64,000 bases of DNA from Rhyacichthys aspro (taxonomy: Eukaryota > Chordata > Actinopteri > Gobiiformes > Rhyacichthyidae): NCBI GenBank assembly GCA_036850595.1, contig CM072154.1, positions 5,693,010-5,757,009 on the forward strand, written 5' to 3'. The position numbers and the translations under genes are program-made. Shown here piece after piece: positions 23,691-36,248 of the stretch. The notes beneath the pieces are model-generated. The model made no database searches, was not told the DNA's origin, and worked only from the letters and a program-made list of their open reading frames with translations. Positions within the stretch are counted from its first letter, which is position 1; each line of letters opens with the position of its first letter.

Positions 23691-23930
23691 TCAGTGCTCT
23701 GGCTCCCAACAAAAAGGTTGTGGGTTTGATTCTTTGGGTGGAGTCTGTTGCCATTGGTCTCACCTTGAATGATGAGTAAATGGTAAATCTAAATTGAACT
23801 GAGTGAATGAATGTGAGAGTGCGAAATTATTGGCCATTGTTCAAGCTGTACCTGCCTCAGGCCTGAAGCAACTGGGATAGTCTCCAGACTCTTACAGGTT
23901 AAATAGTAGAAGATGAATAAACGCTTAAAC
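23690..23930 (+). mobile_element. Decayed V-SINE-like copy
   Basis: A B-box-like GTGGGTTTGATTCTTTGGG at about 23728 is followed by TGAATGAATGTGAGAGTG, GTTCAAGCTGTACCTGCC, AACTGGGATAGTCTCCAG and a GTAGAAGATGAAT end. These correspond in order to parts of the SINE at 16575. The central conserved segment is largely deleted. Confidence 0.6.
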
Positions 23931-24214
23931 CTTGATGATTCTCTGATGTAAAATGCCTCATTCATGATCACATATTGCCGACACCACTGCCTCACTGACT
24001 TGCCCCCATGGATTAAATGTCAAATAAAATGGCATGCTTCTAAGTGTAGGAAATCATTCAGTGGTTGTCATGACTCATACCTGTTCACACAGAGCTGAAT
24101 CCATCCAGATTTGATGTGTTTTAAATCAACTGAGAATCAATTCTCATTTACAATGATGAACTGGCCAAGAGGCAGCACAAAACCACAAGAACAGTTAGAT
24201 AAGAAAGGTCAGGT

Positions 24215-24400
24215 TAAGATTAAGAAGACTGATTTGTCATTTGCAAGAATTTCATACAATAAAATATAATATCAATCAGAATATTAAGTGCAGAATGCAA
24301 GGTGTACAACAAATACAATAATTAAAGTGCAAAGTGTACAATAAATAAAGTAACCTACACATTAAAAAGTCATACATGCATCCCAGGCAACATCCAAATG
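24215..24400 (-). repeat. LINE-tail-like repeat
   Basis: Repeated GTGCA/GTGTACAA units with AATAAA-like spacing (for example AAAGTGCAAAGTGTACAATA) resemble the minus strand of a common fish LINE 3' region. No reverse-transcriptase remnant is seen. Confidence 0.3.
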
Positions 24401-24539
24401 CATCATCAGATCCGATCTCTCAGGATGACTCGCTAACAACAAAACACAGAAAGCACTTTGACTGTGATATGTGAAAAGAAATTCCTTAGAGCATCTGCAA
24501 CAATGCTATTAATAATTGTTCACTGTTGCTGTCAGAATG

Positions 24540-25060
24540 TGTTCCATCCTTGACAGTCAAGCTACATTCACACGAAGTGCCGCGTAAATATGAAAATCCA
24601 GCCCGGGGCAAATGGAGATGGCGTGATACACTCCTAAGACAACGTGCTGATGAGGATAAAGATGCAAAGAGACCACATTTAAACTCATTGCAACCGGAAG
24701 ATCATCCCAAACTCCAGACTGAGACCGTTTCATTCTAACCATTTTCAAAGCCGCATCAGCTAACGTTTACGGCCACTGCTTTTCTTGACGGAGCAGGTAC
24801 GACCGAGGGGCTGGCTTTCAGAGCGAGAGTGCTCCGTCTCCCCCGTCTCGACCAGCTGCAGGAAAATGCCAGGTTGAGTTTTCAGGTTGAGTGCATGGGG
24901 ATGTGCACGGTGCAGCCATCAGTGTCAGAGGAGTACAGTACCTGCAGCACTCCAGTCAAAACGCTGACAGGCTGAAGAGACGAGAGGACCAATCCGCCGC
25001 AGGTACGGGCATGAAGGCACTCAGCAAACGTACAGGGCATTTAGCGCTGACATCCTCCTC
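24540..25060. promoter_or_regulatory. Low-repeat GC-richer block, possible regulatory DNA
   Basis: The block holds CpG-containing unique sequence and a purine-rich part, with no splice-bounded frame. The overlapping open frames on opposite strands (24526-24738 and 24557-24748) argue against coding. This is inference only. Confidence 0.2.
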
Positions 25061-25140
25061 TGTACTGTACTTCATATCACTTCTATACAAAGAATGGTGT
25101 TTGGAGTGGGCTTGACTCTGAGAATTTTACTTTAGTTTTG

Positions 25141-25440
25141 TAGAAGTCGAGGCAGCCATCTTAATTTCTTTAAGAATCAATACATTTCTTTTAGTCTGTG
25201 TAGATTAAAGTTGGATTTCCTGGGGGCAGTAACAACAAACGCAGAATAAACCGCTTTTGGACATGTATAAGTGCGGTATAGAGACAACCAATCACAGCTA
25301 TCTCATAAAGCCCGCCCATTCTTAATGAACAGTTCCAATTGGTCTGACTGGATTTCTACTGGGACAAAATTGTTGTGAAGGGATTCCAAAGGCGTTCCAT
25401 TAAGCAAAGTGGAATCACGTGGCTGGTCAGCGAGTTTAAT
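25141..25440 (+). mobile_element. TAGCC inverted-repeat element, old copy
   Basis: The decayed left end (GAGGCAGCCATCTTAATTTC) lines up with TGGCCAGCCGTCCTAATTC at 18443. Internal CTGGGGGCAGTAACAAC, ACGCAGAATA, ACCAATCACAGC and AAAGCCCGCCCATT are shared with 18438 and 33502. The right end near 25434 (GTGGCTGGTCAGCGA) is approximate. Confidence 0.5.
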
Positions 25441-25619
25441 AGGCTTCCTATCCCACTGCATCCACGTCCACCATCTTGAATAGCTTTTGGACTCATTGAA
25501 ATGCACTTTAATTATTACATTATTCATTTATTTCTTTTTACCAATAGCCAAATCAGCTTTTACCTGTGCGTACGTGTGTGTCTGTCCTCAGTTCAATCAT
25601 TACAGCTGGTTCAGTCACT

Positions 25620-25800
25620 GACAAACTGACATCACTGGTGCAGGAGCTGTAGTAGTGGAGGAGGTTGGAGATAGCAATATGGACAGAGGAGGAAGAGTAC
25701 TGGTTGATGGTGGAAGTGGAGCTATTGATAGAGGAGGAGTTGGTAAAGAGATGATATCGATGATGGAGGAGCTGCTGATGATGTTGGAGGTGATTAATAG
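25620..25800 (+). repeat. Purine-rich GGA/GAT imperfect repeat
   Basis: Short imperfect units (GGAGGA, GTGGAG, GATGATG) over about 180 bases. The minus-strand frame here (Ser-, Leu- and His-rich, 25553-25855) is a by-product of the repeat. Confidence 0.5.
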
Positions 25801-26194
25801 TTAGTGTCATAACCAAGAGTTCCATTGACCAAGACTGAGTCAAGAGCAAGACCACTGTATTACCCCTGGAGTATGTGATATTGTGGAATAGTCACGTCAA
25901 AACTCATGGTTAGTTAGAACTTGGTAGAAGACAATTTTTTTTACTAAGACAAGGTCAAATCTGATTGTCATTAGCTATGTTTGCAGTTGTAATAGTTGCA
26001 TAAACAAGTGTTCTTGCCCACATATATAAAAAAAATAAGTAAAAATCAGTTCTAAATCAGATTTATATCTCTATTTTTACTGTAATTCATTTATTTTTAC
26101 ACTTTCTCCTTATAAACTAGATAATTGCAAGTTACACAGTTGAAGCTAAGCCTTTTAGACCAGTTATCCCATATTTAACATTGTATTTTACCTG

Positions 26195-26410
26195 GTGTTT
26201 GTAGTGTTTGGCCTTTTTGGCAAAATCTGATGGTATAAGTGCAGATTGCAATTCTATACCACACACTCCTTCATTTTAGAGCATGTGAACAGCTATGGTA
26301 GCCTTGCAGGGACATACTCCGGAATAACCCAGTGTAAATACACCCGATGCATATTTCACTTTAAAACATTACATCACAAATGTCCTAAACTGTCTCTGGG
26401 CAGGTGTAGA
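26195..26410 (+). repeat. Dispersed repeat family U, copy 2
   Basis: GTAGTGTTTGGCCTTTTTGG, then AGAGCATGTGAACAGCTATG, TGCAGGGACAT and AATGTCCTAAACT follow in the same order as at 39305-39530. Two segments more than 80 bases apart are therefore shared, which shows that the repeat unit is at least about 200 bases. Confidence 0.65.
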
Positions 26411-26419
26411 AAAAGACGG

Positions 26420-27780
26420 AAAAATTGCAAAGAGTGTTATTCTGAGGTGATTAAACTGTAGATTATAGTTTCATTTTATTAAACTGTATACAATTTTCAC
26501 AATGCACCAATAATCTTAGTGCTGTCCAAGTGTGTAGAGGTTGAGAAGATACATTTCTAAAAATGCATTTCCTCATAGACTCAGTATAAATGCACCAAGC
26601 TGGCTATCATGTCGGCTTATACTTTACACTTTGTTGGAAGGGCTAATATAGAGCTAACTTGCCATTAAAGAGTAAACAACATGTAATTCTAGTCAGAGTA
26701 CAGGTGACACACTGCATTCAACTGGATTGCTATGGTAAATTGAAATGTCTTTTGTACAGCGTCTGTCTCATATGTCGGCCCCTGTCACATTACTGTTTGT
26801 GCTAGTCTCACATTTGAAATATATTTAGTCAGAGTTGTTGACATTGGATAAAGGGATTAGACATGGCTTTTCCACGAAGACGGAAGACTCTAATACCTCA
26901 GACCTTTGAAATAAGGCGCCTGCTGTCACTCTTAACCCACCCGGACCCTCTGAGACTTGTATTAAATACTTCAGCCGATGAATGACAAACACTGTTCTGT
27001 TACAGCTCCTTAAAGCTGTCTGCTTTTATTTTAACAAAGATGTTGTTTATTTGATATGTCCACAGTTGTTTAGGGATGTGGAGATATTTCCACCTGCTGG
27101 ACCTTTTGGGAATAACCATACATTTGTGTTGGGTGGAGTCTTGACACATTTCACATATGTGTAACATGCAAATTATTGGCTACAGGGTCAGCATCCACCA
27201 TAATGCACAATCTGTGAGACTGGGCTTGTTTTCAGGCAATGAGACCCATCAAGGAGTGATTGGTCCTTCATGTTTTCATTGTTTTCCTTTAAAAAACATT
27301 CCAAAGGCTTATATTTTAACATTGGTTTCTATCACATCACAGATTGGGCTTGGGGCTTGTGTATTACCTGTTGCAGTCAACTCTAGGTATTTTCTTTCAA
27401 ATGCAGCGTTCTTTTTGTTGGTAGTCTTGTGTTCTGCCTCTTGTCATTGGGCCTCTCCCTCTTATCAAAGAAACTCTCCAGCCATAATTGTTTGTTGCTC
27501 ATTTTAGCTTGGTCTGTGAGTGAGTAAGTCAAGTGGAGTCAAGAGGCTCTGGTGGAAGTTTTCAAAATATAAAACCCCAAAGATTGCAATAGTCTAAAAA
27601 ATTTTATTAGACGAGTGCAATATTTTGTACCCAAGTGAATAAATTCCTGGTGATAAAAGTTCCTGGAAATGTTGGCGGAAAGGGGCTATTGATATTGTTC
27701 AAGATTTAAATGGACATTGCCCAATATTTGCTGTTCTTACATTTGTTACTGTTTTATCGCCAAATAGCATGGTGTAATAA
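26420..27780. other. Non-coding, nothing recognised
   Basis: The open frame at 27157-27507 (116 residues) has no domain. No repeats recurring elsewhere in the window. Confidence 0.35.
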
Positions 27781-27784
27781 AAGT

Positions 27785-28160
27785 TTTGGGGAAAAAACAA
27801 GACCTCAAGACATTATCTAGTCTTTATTATCAAGGATTTTAAATACTTATGGTTCCTCTTATCTGCTTCCACATTACAATAAGGGGCGCTCCCATTGGCT
27901 GTAGGTCTGCTTGGATGTAACCACTCAATCAAATTTCAAAAACAAATTTCAGACATCATCAGCTTACACAGAGCAACAGTGCAAAAAAAAAAAAAAATGT
28001 AGGCAGAAAAAGCATGAAGAAGTAAAACATGGATATATATTAGCAGTGTCTAGTTAGATACAGCATATATGTATTTGATGGAGAAATATAAGTTACATTT
28101 TAATTCTTCAGATCAGATGAAAGGTTGCTGTGTTGTTTTGGAGCGTTGCGGGTTTGTAGC
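27785..28160 (+). repeat. Dispersed repeat family R, copy
   Basis: CAAGGATTTTAAATACTTAT, then GGGGCGCTCCCATTGGCTGT, then a poly-A interrupted AGGCAGAAAAAGC, AAAACATGGATA and TAGCAGTGT. This is the same order as 14535-14950. Confidence 0.6.
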
Positions 28161-28599
28161 ATGAAGAAAGCAGTTTTGAAATGATGCAACTTTCATGTAT
28201 TGTTTTTATGAGAATTGCTATTTCTCATTTCTCCCCTTTATCCAATCACAAGCCAGATAGCCAGACTCAGGTAAGCTGAATTGAACTCTACAGTAGCCAT
28301 ATGGATGTTTGTTATCTCAGTAGATTGGGTCTGTTATAGGTGTTTGATCTATTGGGATCTATTTATTTTGATTGACGTAAAAAAAAGCTCCATCTCTCCT
28401 TAACTAAAAGCACAGAAAGTTACCTAAAATGACTATATTACATACATTCAATGTTAATAGCTTTCTTGTGCTGCAACAAGTCAATAAGATCCTGCTTCTT
28501 CATAAAGAGAAGGTCACAAACTGTTGGATAGAGCCAGCTCCTGTGCCTTTTATGAAGCCGTCACATTTCTGAATCTAGAGATATGGTTCCAGAGCTACT

Positions 28600-29050
28600 T
28601 CCTCATGTTTCTTTTTAATGGAAAAGGCTCTCCTCAGCACTTTCCTCCCGCTCCCCATTAAACTTGTGTCCGATGACACTTTCTGCAGATACAGTGATTT
28701 TCTATCCTTACTCCGTCCTCTCTTCCAACTACAGTAAATCATTAAACATTCTGCCGGGACGTTTTTTTTTTTTCTTTCAGCTTCCATTTTCTATTTTCCT
28801 TTCATCTTTTCCTCCCAACTTCTACATCCTCTTCATTTCCTCCCGCCGAACTCCCCCTCCATTTCCCAAAACAATAATAACAAGCTTAGCGATGCGGCTC
28901 GCTGACCGGCTCACGCGCCAGAAGGAACCGAATCCCAGGGCTCAACAGCAACAGATAATCCTCGGCGCAAAGTCAGCCTTCCCATTCTGGAACAATGCTC
29001 TCATTTACAGCACAGTGACCCTAAGTGCACAGGGCTGAGGAGGAGGTGGG
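28600..29050. other. Pyrimidine-rich then GC-richer block
   Basis: The sequence moves from pyrimidine-rich to CpG-containing (GCGATGCGGCTCGCTGACCG at about 28890). No gene could be supported; the 124-residue frame at 28664-29038 is low-complexity. Possible regulatory DNA. Confidence 0.2.
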
Positions 29051-29245
29051 GCTGAGCAACATGGACGGGGCAAGGAAAGCTCTGGAAGTCATTTTCAAGG
29101 CTTTTACATATGAGTAGTGTGACATTTTTAGCATGACGGAAAATCTGCTCCAAGTTAAGCCTAAGAATATGAACAGCCTGATCAGATGGTGACTGCAGCA
29201 GTGCATTTGTATTAAAAAATAAACCTGGAATTTTCAAATACATGC

Positions 29246-29759
29246 AATTTAGTTTCAGTCATAATTAAGTCATCTAATCCTTATTTGTTTTTCTCAGTTT
29301 TAGTCGACTAAATATCAGAAGAATTAAGTCGACTACACAACAATAGATTTTGTCACTAAAATATAAAGGATAATGCATTTTATGAAACGAAACTACTACT
29401 AACCTGTTACAGCTGGTATTGAGGTCTCAAGCGTTAACATTGTTTGATATTTAAAAGCCGTTCTCTTTTCATTGTCTGTCGTTTTCACGCAGCTAACAAA
29501 TGTTTGACATCACTTCCACCACGCTCAAAAACGTGACTTCTGATTGGATCTCTTTTCAACTCATCCCGCCTCCTCCTTCTTTTGATTGGATTTCGCTTCT
29601 GTCTGTTCATTTTCGCTTCGTTTTTATTTGTTGACAATACATTTTCAGTTTTCATTCTCATTAATTACTTTTATTTCGTTTTCGTTTTGTTTTCGGATGC
29701 AAAAATATGTCGTTGACGAGAACAAAGTTGAAAATTATTTGTCAGCAAAATTAACACTG
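29246..29759 (-). mobile_element. DNA-transposon-derived repeat with CAGTGTTAATTTT terminus
   Basis: On the minus strand it starts CAGTGTTAATTTTGCTGAC, a terminus common to many fish short DNA elements. It then has an A/G-rich segment (AACGAAAACGAA type) and promoter-like CCAATC motifs, and ends near ATTATGACTGAAACTAAATT. The other inverted terminus is missing or decayed, and no target duplication was found. Confidence 0.5.
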
Positions 29760-32020
29760 CTATAAAGTGTCTACAATTGGCGTTTTAAACTGTGGGCCAA
29801 ACAATGAACAACAAGGCCTTTCTCTAGAAAAACACTCAGTGGTGCTGTCAGCCCAAATGCTAGTAAGCTATTTTACCTCCTCAGTGCTCTACGTTTGTGC
29901 TCCTCTCATCTTGTTTTGTTGATGGACATTCAGTAGACAACTACACTTAATATACTCCACACAATATACGCCACAAGTCATAAAAATTAGTGAGCAAAGA
30001 TGAACACTTTCTAATGGGAATGCTCAAAGTTACAGAATGTTTTCGTTGGCAGTTTTTGACGCTCTTTAGGTTTAACCTTTCTCTCAAAGACAAGAGCAGT
30101 CTTAGTGATACAGTTCAAATGTATTCTAAAATCAGAGGAGCGCAGCAGAGGGACTTGACCTCTTTTGGTAACAAACAGATTCTCCAGAAGGACAGTGCAA
30201 TCAGTGCTTCGTCGGGACCTTTCCTAAAATATGCATTTTCTTTGTTGCCTTCAAACTGTAAAAGAAATAGGAATTCAAAACCTTTTTTTCAACAGCTATT
30301 CATCTTTCAAATTCTCACTAGTCTCTTTTTGAGTTTTATTCATCTTTTTATAACATATTTAAGACTATGACATTTCATATATTCTATGACATCGTTTTGT
30401 TTAAACTATGTGTTTTGTGTTGTTTGCTATTGTGCCTATTTTGATCTTTGTTGTCACGTCTGTTTGTTGCCTTATTTGCTGCTCAAATGAATTGCCCCTG
30501 GTGGGATTAACACAGTTGTCTGAATCCGCTCCTCCTGTTTGGGCTCATTTAGACGTCTGCGGTGCACATGGAGTTCGCATTTCAATGGAACCATACCAGA
30601 CCAGACATATTAGGTGTGCACTGAAGACCGTTTGGCAGCATTAACACTTTTCCAAGTAAAGCGGACTTACAGAGCAAGAACAGAGCATGAACATACCCAA
30701 AGTGTTGCCCCTTCGCTCTGTAAAATGTTCAAAAGAACGTCAACAGGAAGCAGGGAGCTAAAAATGACTGCAAATCATGAAGGTAATCCAAAAATGGTCC
30801 TCAAAAGCGTGGAGTTTGTTTGTCTTGGATGCTTATTAAGCTACTTTCCGAAGCTGCAACCATTAGCAGGACTTGATCAGAGAACTTGAGGGAGTAAACA
30901 ACTGTTAAAAAGACAAAAGCGAAAACCCGGTGCACTTTTTTATTGCCCTCGTGTCACCTCATTAAACCGTCTCTTGAATGGTCCTGCCGATGCTCATCAG
31001 TTCTGTGAAACATCTCAACGGCTCCCTGATGAATTAGCTTCTCCTTGACTTCACATTCTGGTATGACTGCATTTTTAAAAACCACGTTATTATACAGTAA
31101 GGTGGATTAATGAGTGGTTAATATTCACTCACATAATCAATTTTGATGTGTGCCCTTGATTGATTTACACAATGCTGACTAACTAATATGACCACATTTT
31201 TTGTCTTTTTTTCTTTTACACACTCTTGAAGTTTTTTGTCCATCATTAATTGTACTACACATAATAATGTGTTTTAAACAGCCTTGATGATTGGCCAAAG
31301 ACGTCAATGTACAGTGTAATAATTGATCAATGACACACTTAAGACTTCAATTAATCACTTGTAAAAAATTGTGAACATTATTTTTTATTTATGTCAGTCA
31401 AAACCATTTGCTCAACTGGATTTAATTTCTTGACAGAAGTAAGGAACCCTAACATGTGCTGCCTTTTCAAAAATTCTTACCTTAAATTCCAGTTTTCTAC
31501 TGTATTGCTGTACATTCTATTTAAATTTCAACGTTTTTCCAAATCATGAACAATGGCTCAGAAACTCTTATTTGTAACATCAACATGGCGGAGGAACATA
31601 AACATTTTAAGATATTTTAGTAATATAAGTATATTTTTTTATTTAGCACATAAATAACTTGATAAATTGACAGTACAACTAGTTTTTATATAAGCGTATT
31701 TATTTATTTATGTCTGGTATTGAGGGGTTACCTTCTACCTTTTCTTGAACCGCTACTATTAGGCTAATAATTGACTGTATTAGCTCATTTAAAAATAACA
31801 TTAGTACATTTTTGACTTTATCCATAAAACTGATCACATTGTTGTTTATGTAAAAGGTGCTGCACACACTTTATCTTTTTTTTAAATTTGATTTTCTTTT
31901 TTCATCTTTGTCTCAGATTCCACTCACCCCCAAAAGCAGCCCAGGGACCTCAACTGCTTCTCTTTTATTGAAAAAATAAATAAATAAATAAAACCGGACC
32001 AAATTTTGCTTCATAAAATA
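29760..32020. other. Non-coding AT-rich DNA
   Basis: No gene or shared repeat. The open frame at 29990-30370 (126 residues) has no domain and AT-rich codons. An (AAAT)n microsatellite is at about 31974-31993. Confidence 0.4.
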
Positions 32021-32285
32021 TTAATACATTTTACCAAACTGAAGTTTAGTTGATGTAAATGCTTTTCTCTTTTGAGACATATTCAGAGCTGAAAATATAC
32101 AAAAATACACTTCCTGGAATGTCATATGTCAAGCCAGTGTAGACAAATGGGAGCGCTCCTTTTTCAAGCATGTGACTTTGCGAGCATGTGATTGGCCAAG
32201 CTTTCCCGTTCCTGAATAGAGGTTTTCATCTATTACAATCCCTTATAATACACAGTAGATGGCACTAGAACTAGAAGAAAACAAA
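32020..32285 (-). repeat. Dispersed repeat family R, minus-strand copy
   Basis: The minus strand reads GTGCCATCTACTGTGTATTA, TTGTAATAGATGAAAACC, TTGGCCAATCACATGC, GGAGCGCTCCCATTTGTC, GACATTCCAGGAAGTG, TTTTCAGCTC and ATGTCTCAAAAGAG. This lines up with 53187-53370 block by block, including the ATGTC that opens a short frame in both. Confidence 0.7.
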
Positions 32286-32289
32286 TCAG

Positions 32290-33490
32290 GTGCAGTCTGT
32301 TTAATAGTCTCTAATTGCCCCTCTGCCCTGGACTTGACCCTAGACTCAGGGGTCATTTCTGCTGCAACATGTTAATTTGACATTGACATTAAAGTGACAT
32401 TATTTTCAGGAAAAGTGTGTGCATTCCAACATTTGCAGGCTCGGGATTCAACATTCTCTAACTTTTTTACATTATAATATATGACATAAAACTCTTGTGC
32501 ACTCGGCTCACCAGATACTTCATTATTACACATCAGCTCATCACTTTGCATAATATCTCAGCTGTGACATAACAGTCCCAAGTGTCTCTGCAGCAGTGCA
32601 CTCAAGTCCTGGAATCAAAGTTAAATAGACATCTCTAAGAAATGAATGGAAAATACACCCAACTTACCTTTTGGAGTCTTTTGGTGACTGGAGTTAAGAG
32701 TAATGATATATGTTTTTATGATGATATATGATTTTTGAAGTAGAGTAGTATGTGGTGTAAAAGTGTAGCTGTGTAGTGTATTACCTTTAGTGGATAACAA
32801 AAAAGTCTTTCCTGGAGGAAGTGAATATTAATTTAAAGGAGACTACATAGAGATTTATTGCAGTAGCTTTTACCATGAGGCAGAAGTAACTGTAGTAGAG
32901 GGATCAAGATTGTGCAAGGTGGAAAAATACTGCCTTGTTGTGCACAAGAGAAACAACAACAAACCACAAACCCATCTCTAAAAACAGTACTATAAGACAG
33001 ATCTATGTGGCATGGATACATAGTTCAGGAGGGACTTTTTTTCCACATACAACCCTACTTCAAAAATCCAAGAATATCACAGTACTTCACCACTTCAAAA
33101 AACTGTAGTGTGACCAAAAGTTAATCAACCAACCAAACAAATACTGTGTAACAATTTGTGAGTTCTTAGTACGGACCTTGTTATGGACTTTCAATTGTGA
33201 GAAAGTCCTTACGTTTGTTAAATAACTCCAATTGACATTTTTTTACAGTACTGTTAAAAAAAAAAAAAAAACACTTGAGTGAGAATATATATGAAATAAT
33301 AATAGAAGGCCTATTTTTTGAATTTGGGGATTTTGGTTAATTTACCGGAACAGCACAAAACAACAGTTATTGATGTGATTTTGTTTAAACCAGAGCCTGT
33401 GATTTCTACAGTAATATAATGGAAACTGTGCTGCCAGGTCATTACTGTTTTTTTCCACACTAAATTTTTACTTTATTTATTTAATTGTAA
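32290..33490. other. Non-coding AT-rich DNA
   Basis: No supported feature. An A-run is at about 33256-33271. Confidence 0.4.
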
Positions 33491-33501
33491 TTATTTTACT
33501 G

Positions 33502-33748
33502 TAACCTGGCCATTCTTTTTCTGTTGGTTTGAGTTTGATTTTCAGGAGGAGGAACAAATACCCATACAACCAATCAGAATTCAGAGGGCAGTATCAACAA
33601 ATTTGGAAAACATTTAACCAATCAGAAAAACAGAGCAATGCTTAAAGCCCACCCCATTTTAAATAAACAGTTATGCTTTGTCGGATGGACTGAACTCGAT
33701 AGAAGAGCTACAAAAGAGCAGAGTGAAAGGGTCTGGTTAGCCGGGCTA
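33502..33748 (+). mobile_element. TAGCC inverted-repeat element, complete short copy
   Basis: The 247-bp element starts TAACCTGGCCA and its right end, read inward, is TAGCCCGGCTAACCAGACCC. The flanking 9-mers ATTTTACTG (33493-33501) and CTTTTACAG (33749-33757) match at seven of nine. The interior holds two ACCAATCAGAA motifs and AAAGCCCACCCC, and shares blocks with 18438 and 25141. It does not code for protein. Confidence 0.65.
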
Positions 33749-33779
33749 CTTTTACAGTGTAAGTGCTAATGATGAATAA

Positions 33780-34330
33780 ATGTAAAACATAATAAAATAG
33801 CAACCATTTATCCAAATTAATCCATGTGACGTGTTTTTTTATCAGTTATACCATTGTATTTTTACTGATTCCATTCCACATTATAAGACCTGTGCTCTTG
33901 TGGGTGCACCGATAGTGAATTTAACATGAATATCTAGTGAATTAACATTAATATGTCATAACTATAGACATTAGCAGAAAGCGTATGGACCTTTTAACAG
34001 AAGTAGAATTAAGAAGGACAGTTTGAAAGAAGCCCACAAAGCATTTCACGGACAAAAGCGTGTCCAGTACAGCGAAACCTTGAGCTTCCCCATTCACTTT
34101 TGTTCTGTTTATGAAAAGCCAGCCCGAGTCACTCTCACTTTTATTCCGACGATTTGCCGTAAAAAAAAAAAAAAAAAAAAAAAACAGACCACGCTGTACA
34201 TCTTCATCTTAACTCTTTTGTTAATGAGAACGAATGAGAGTGTTCCAAGGCCGTGTCTGAATACGGCTTTGATAAAGAGCAGGGAAATATTAGCCTCCTA
34301 CACATGGATTACAGTGAAATATCAGTGAGG
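33780..34330. other. Low-repeat DNA with a poly-A run
   Basis: A 24-base A-run lies at 34161-34184. The rest shows no gene or shared repeat. Confidence 0.5.
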
Positions 34331-34533
34331 GGTTTTTTTTTATTATTTATTTCATCTACCTTTTATAAGAAAATAAAAAGGAAGAACTATCTCAACTTAA
34401 ACATTATCATTGTATTAATGAACAAAGACAGAGGACTTTTTGCTGGAAACTATTCTACTGCCCTGTTTAAAACCCTCCCTTTCCCCTTATTACTGCAAAA
34501 TAATTAAAAATGTAAATAATAACCTTATATGGC

Positions 34534-34561
34534 AATAAATAATAAATAAATAAATAAATAT
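34534..34561 (+). repeat. (AAAT)n microsatellite
   Basis: Tandem AAAT/AAT units over about 28 bases. Confidence 0.85.
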
Positions 34562-34681
34562 TTCAACCATGGACAGTCGAGCAATAGAGATTTTTTGAAG
34601 ATTTTGTTTCCCTCTCTTTAGTTAGAAAAATATAGCACTTGACGCTAATAAAAATGCATAAAACACATTACAAACCACAAG

Positions 34682-34725
34682 ATGGCGCCGACCGCTTCAC
34701 CGAGGAACCTTTCGAGCGCTGCACG
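34682..34725 (+). CDS. Possible first coding exon (weak)
   Basis: An ATG in the context CACAAGATGGCGCC opens 44 bases that translate to MAPTASPRNLSSAA plus two bases. They end exactly at a strong splice donor, CG|GTGAGT. AAGATGGCG at a start is common in vertebrate genes and is also a YY1-type motif. If spliced to the block at 41939-41982, the frame stays open. No protein family is recognised and no upstream promoter is evident, so this could also be chance or a non-coding exon. Confidence 0.2.
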
Positions 34726-34739
34726 GTGAGTTTGTTTTG

Positions 34740-35640
34740 TTTCAGCACCACAAAATGTATCTTGAAAATCTCAAGATGGCGAGAAACGTTCTAAAAGAGC
34801 CAGGGATATTTATAAAAACCTGGTTCACAGTTGCCATTGTTGTTGTCGTAGCCATTACGATGGATTTTCTCGTGCTCAATACACATCAACATCCAGCTCA
34901 GATACTGAAAGCTCCATTTTGGAAATCAAACTTTCCGTTACATGAATGTTGATGTTTTCTACCATCTTTATATGGCTCCATTACACCACAACTCACAGAG
35001 GCTTATGTAAAGCTGATAAAGGCTGAGTCAGGACCTGCTTTGTGTGGCCCCACCTGTCATTCAGCCTCCATTAGTGGCTCAGGGGCTGCTGCAGTAGATG
35101 GAAATGGAATCTGACAGCTCTGTGTTCACCCATTGGAATGTTCATAGATCCATTTTTACAGCAGTAGTCTTCAAAACTATATAAATATCATTTTATATGG
35201 TTACGGTGAAGCAAGATTTTTGAGAACATCACAAATTATTAGGATTCAAGTGTCTTTTTGGACAAATAAATAATATAGAGCTAGTTTTTATAGTGTGGAA
35301 AAGGGTTTGCTGTGGTGCTTGTGAGAAAATTTGGTATTCTGTATTATATTTTACAAACAGTGGGCAATGCATCAAAAAGAAAAGCTAACAGTGGCCCATT
35401 TTGTGCTCCCTTACATGATATTGTTGCTGTCTCTGTCAGCCTGGTGCCCCATTTACGCTCCACGAGTAAAAGAGCCAAAAGGTGAACAACTTTAATGCTA
35501 ATTACACAACTAGGCATACGAAAATACTATGTTAAAAAAATCTGAAAACTATCAACGAAAACTATCGAAATCAAAACAAAAACATGGCAAATTTGCACTA
35601 TTGCATAAATGAGGCATGTGCATTCAACATCAACCACCTA
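34740..35640. other. Non-coding, nothing recognised
   Basis: The short frame at 34737-34952 has one hydrophobic stretch (TWFTVAIVVVVAITMDFLVL) but no recognised family. It is not called as a gene. Confidence 0.3.
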
Positions 35641-35644
35641 ATAC

Positions 35645-36010
35645 AATAATAATAATAATAATAATCTTTATGTATATAGCACTTTTAAAAACATGGTTCA
35701 CAAATTGCTTAACAATAAAACTATGTGTAAAATAATAAAACATAACTTAGAGGAGGCAAAAGGGCAAATAAATCAAGGATACAGATTTAAAAAGTAAAAT
35801 TTGAGGAACACAAGATATAAAAATTAGAATATTAACTTAAAAGTTAATAAAAGTTTAAAAGACAATAATAAGTAATAAATATTATAGATATAACAGATAA
35901 AAGAGAAATACAAAATAAACTTAAACGGTGATGAATGCAATAAAAAGCCAGCTATAAAAATGGGTTTTAAGAATTGATTTAAAAGATGATACTGAATCAA
36001 TGAAAAACAA
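35645..36010 (+). repeat. Dispersed repeat family T, copy with (AAT)n start
   Basis: An (AAT)n run (35645-35664) leads into TATATAGCACTTTTAAAAAC and AAATTGCTTAACAATAAAAC. Then come A-rich sequence and AAAAATGGGTTTTAAGAATT, GATTTAAAAGATG at 35955-35990, matching 1027-1075. Confidence 0.6.
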
Positions 36011-36248
36011 TGTCCTTAATTTCCCTTAACGCTCAATTGTCCCATTTATGCTCACGCCATTTTATTTCTTTGGCCTCTGTTACTATGTCCTTTACACTCT
36101 ACTCCCTTCATGCTGCACCTTTTGGGATGAGCCGAAACATAAAAAAACAGGACTATCTCGCAACAAAACGTGACCATTAAGGAGGCAAGGGTTTCCACAT
36201 TTGAGACTATGGAATAAGGTAATGTGTGAGAAATTAAACATCAGTGGA

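Noticed and set aside
23351..23779. 142-residue open frame
   Set aside because: Runs into a decayed SINE, no domain, no splice or start context.
28664..29038. 124-residue open frame
   Set aside because: Its poly-Phe and Ser/Pro segments come from a pyrimidine-rich tract; no family recognised.
29990..30370. 126-residue open frame
   Set aside because: AT-rich codons, no domain, low-complexity hydrophobic end.
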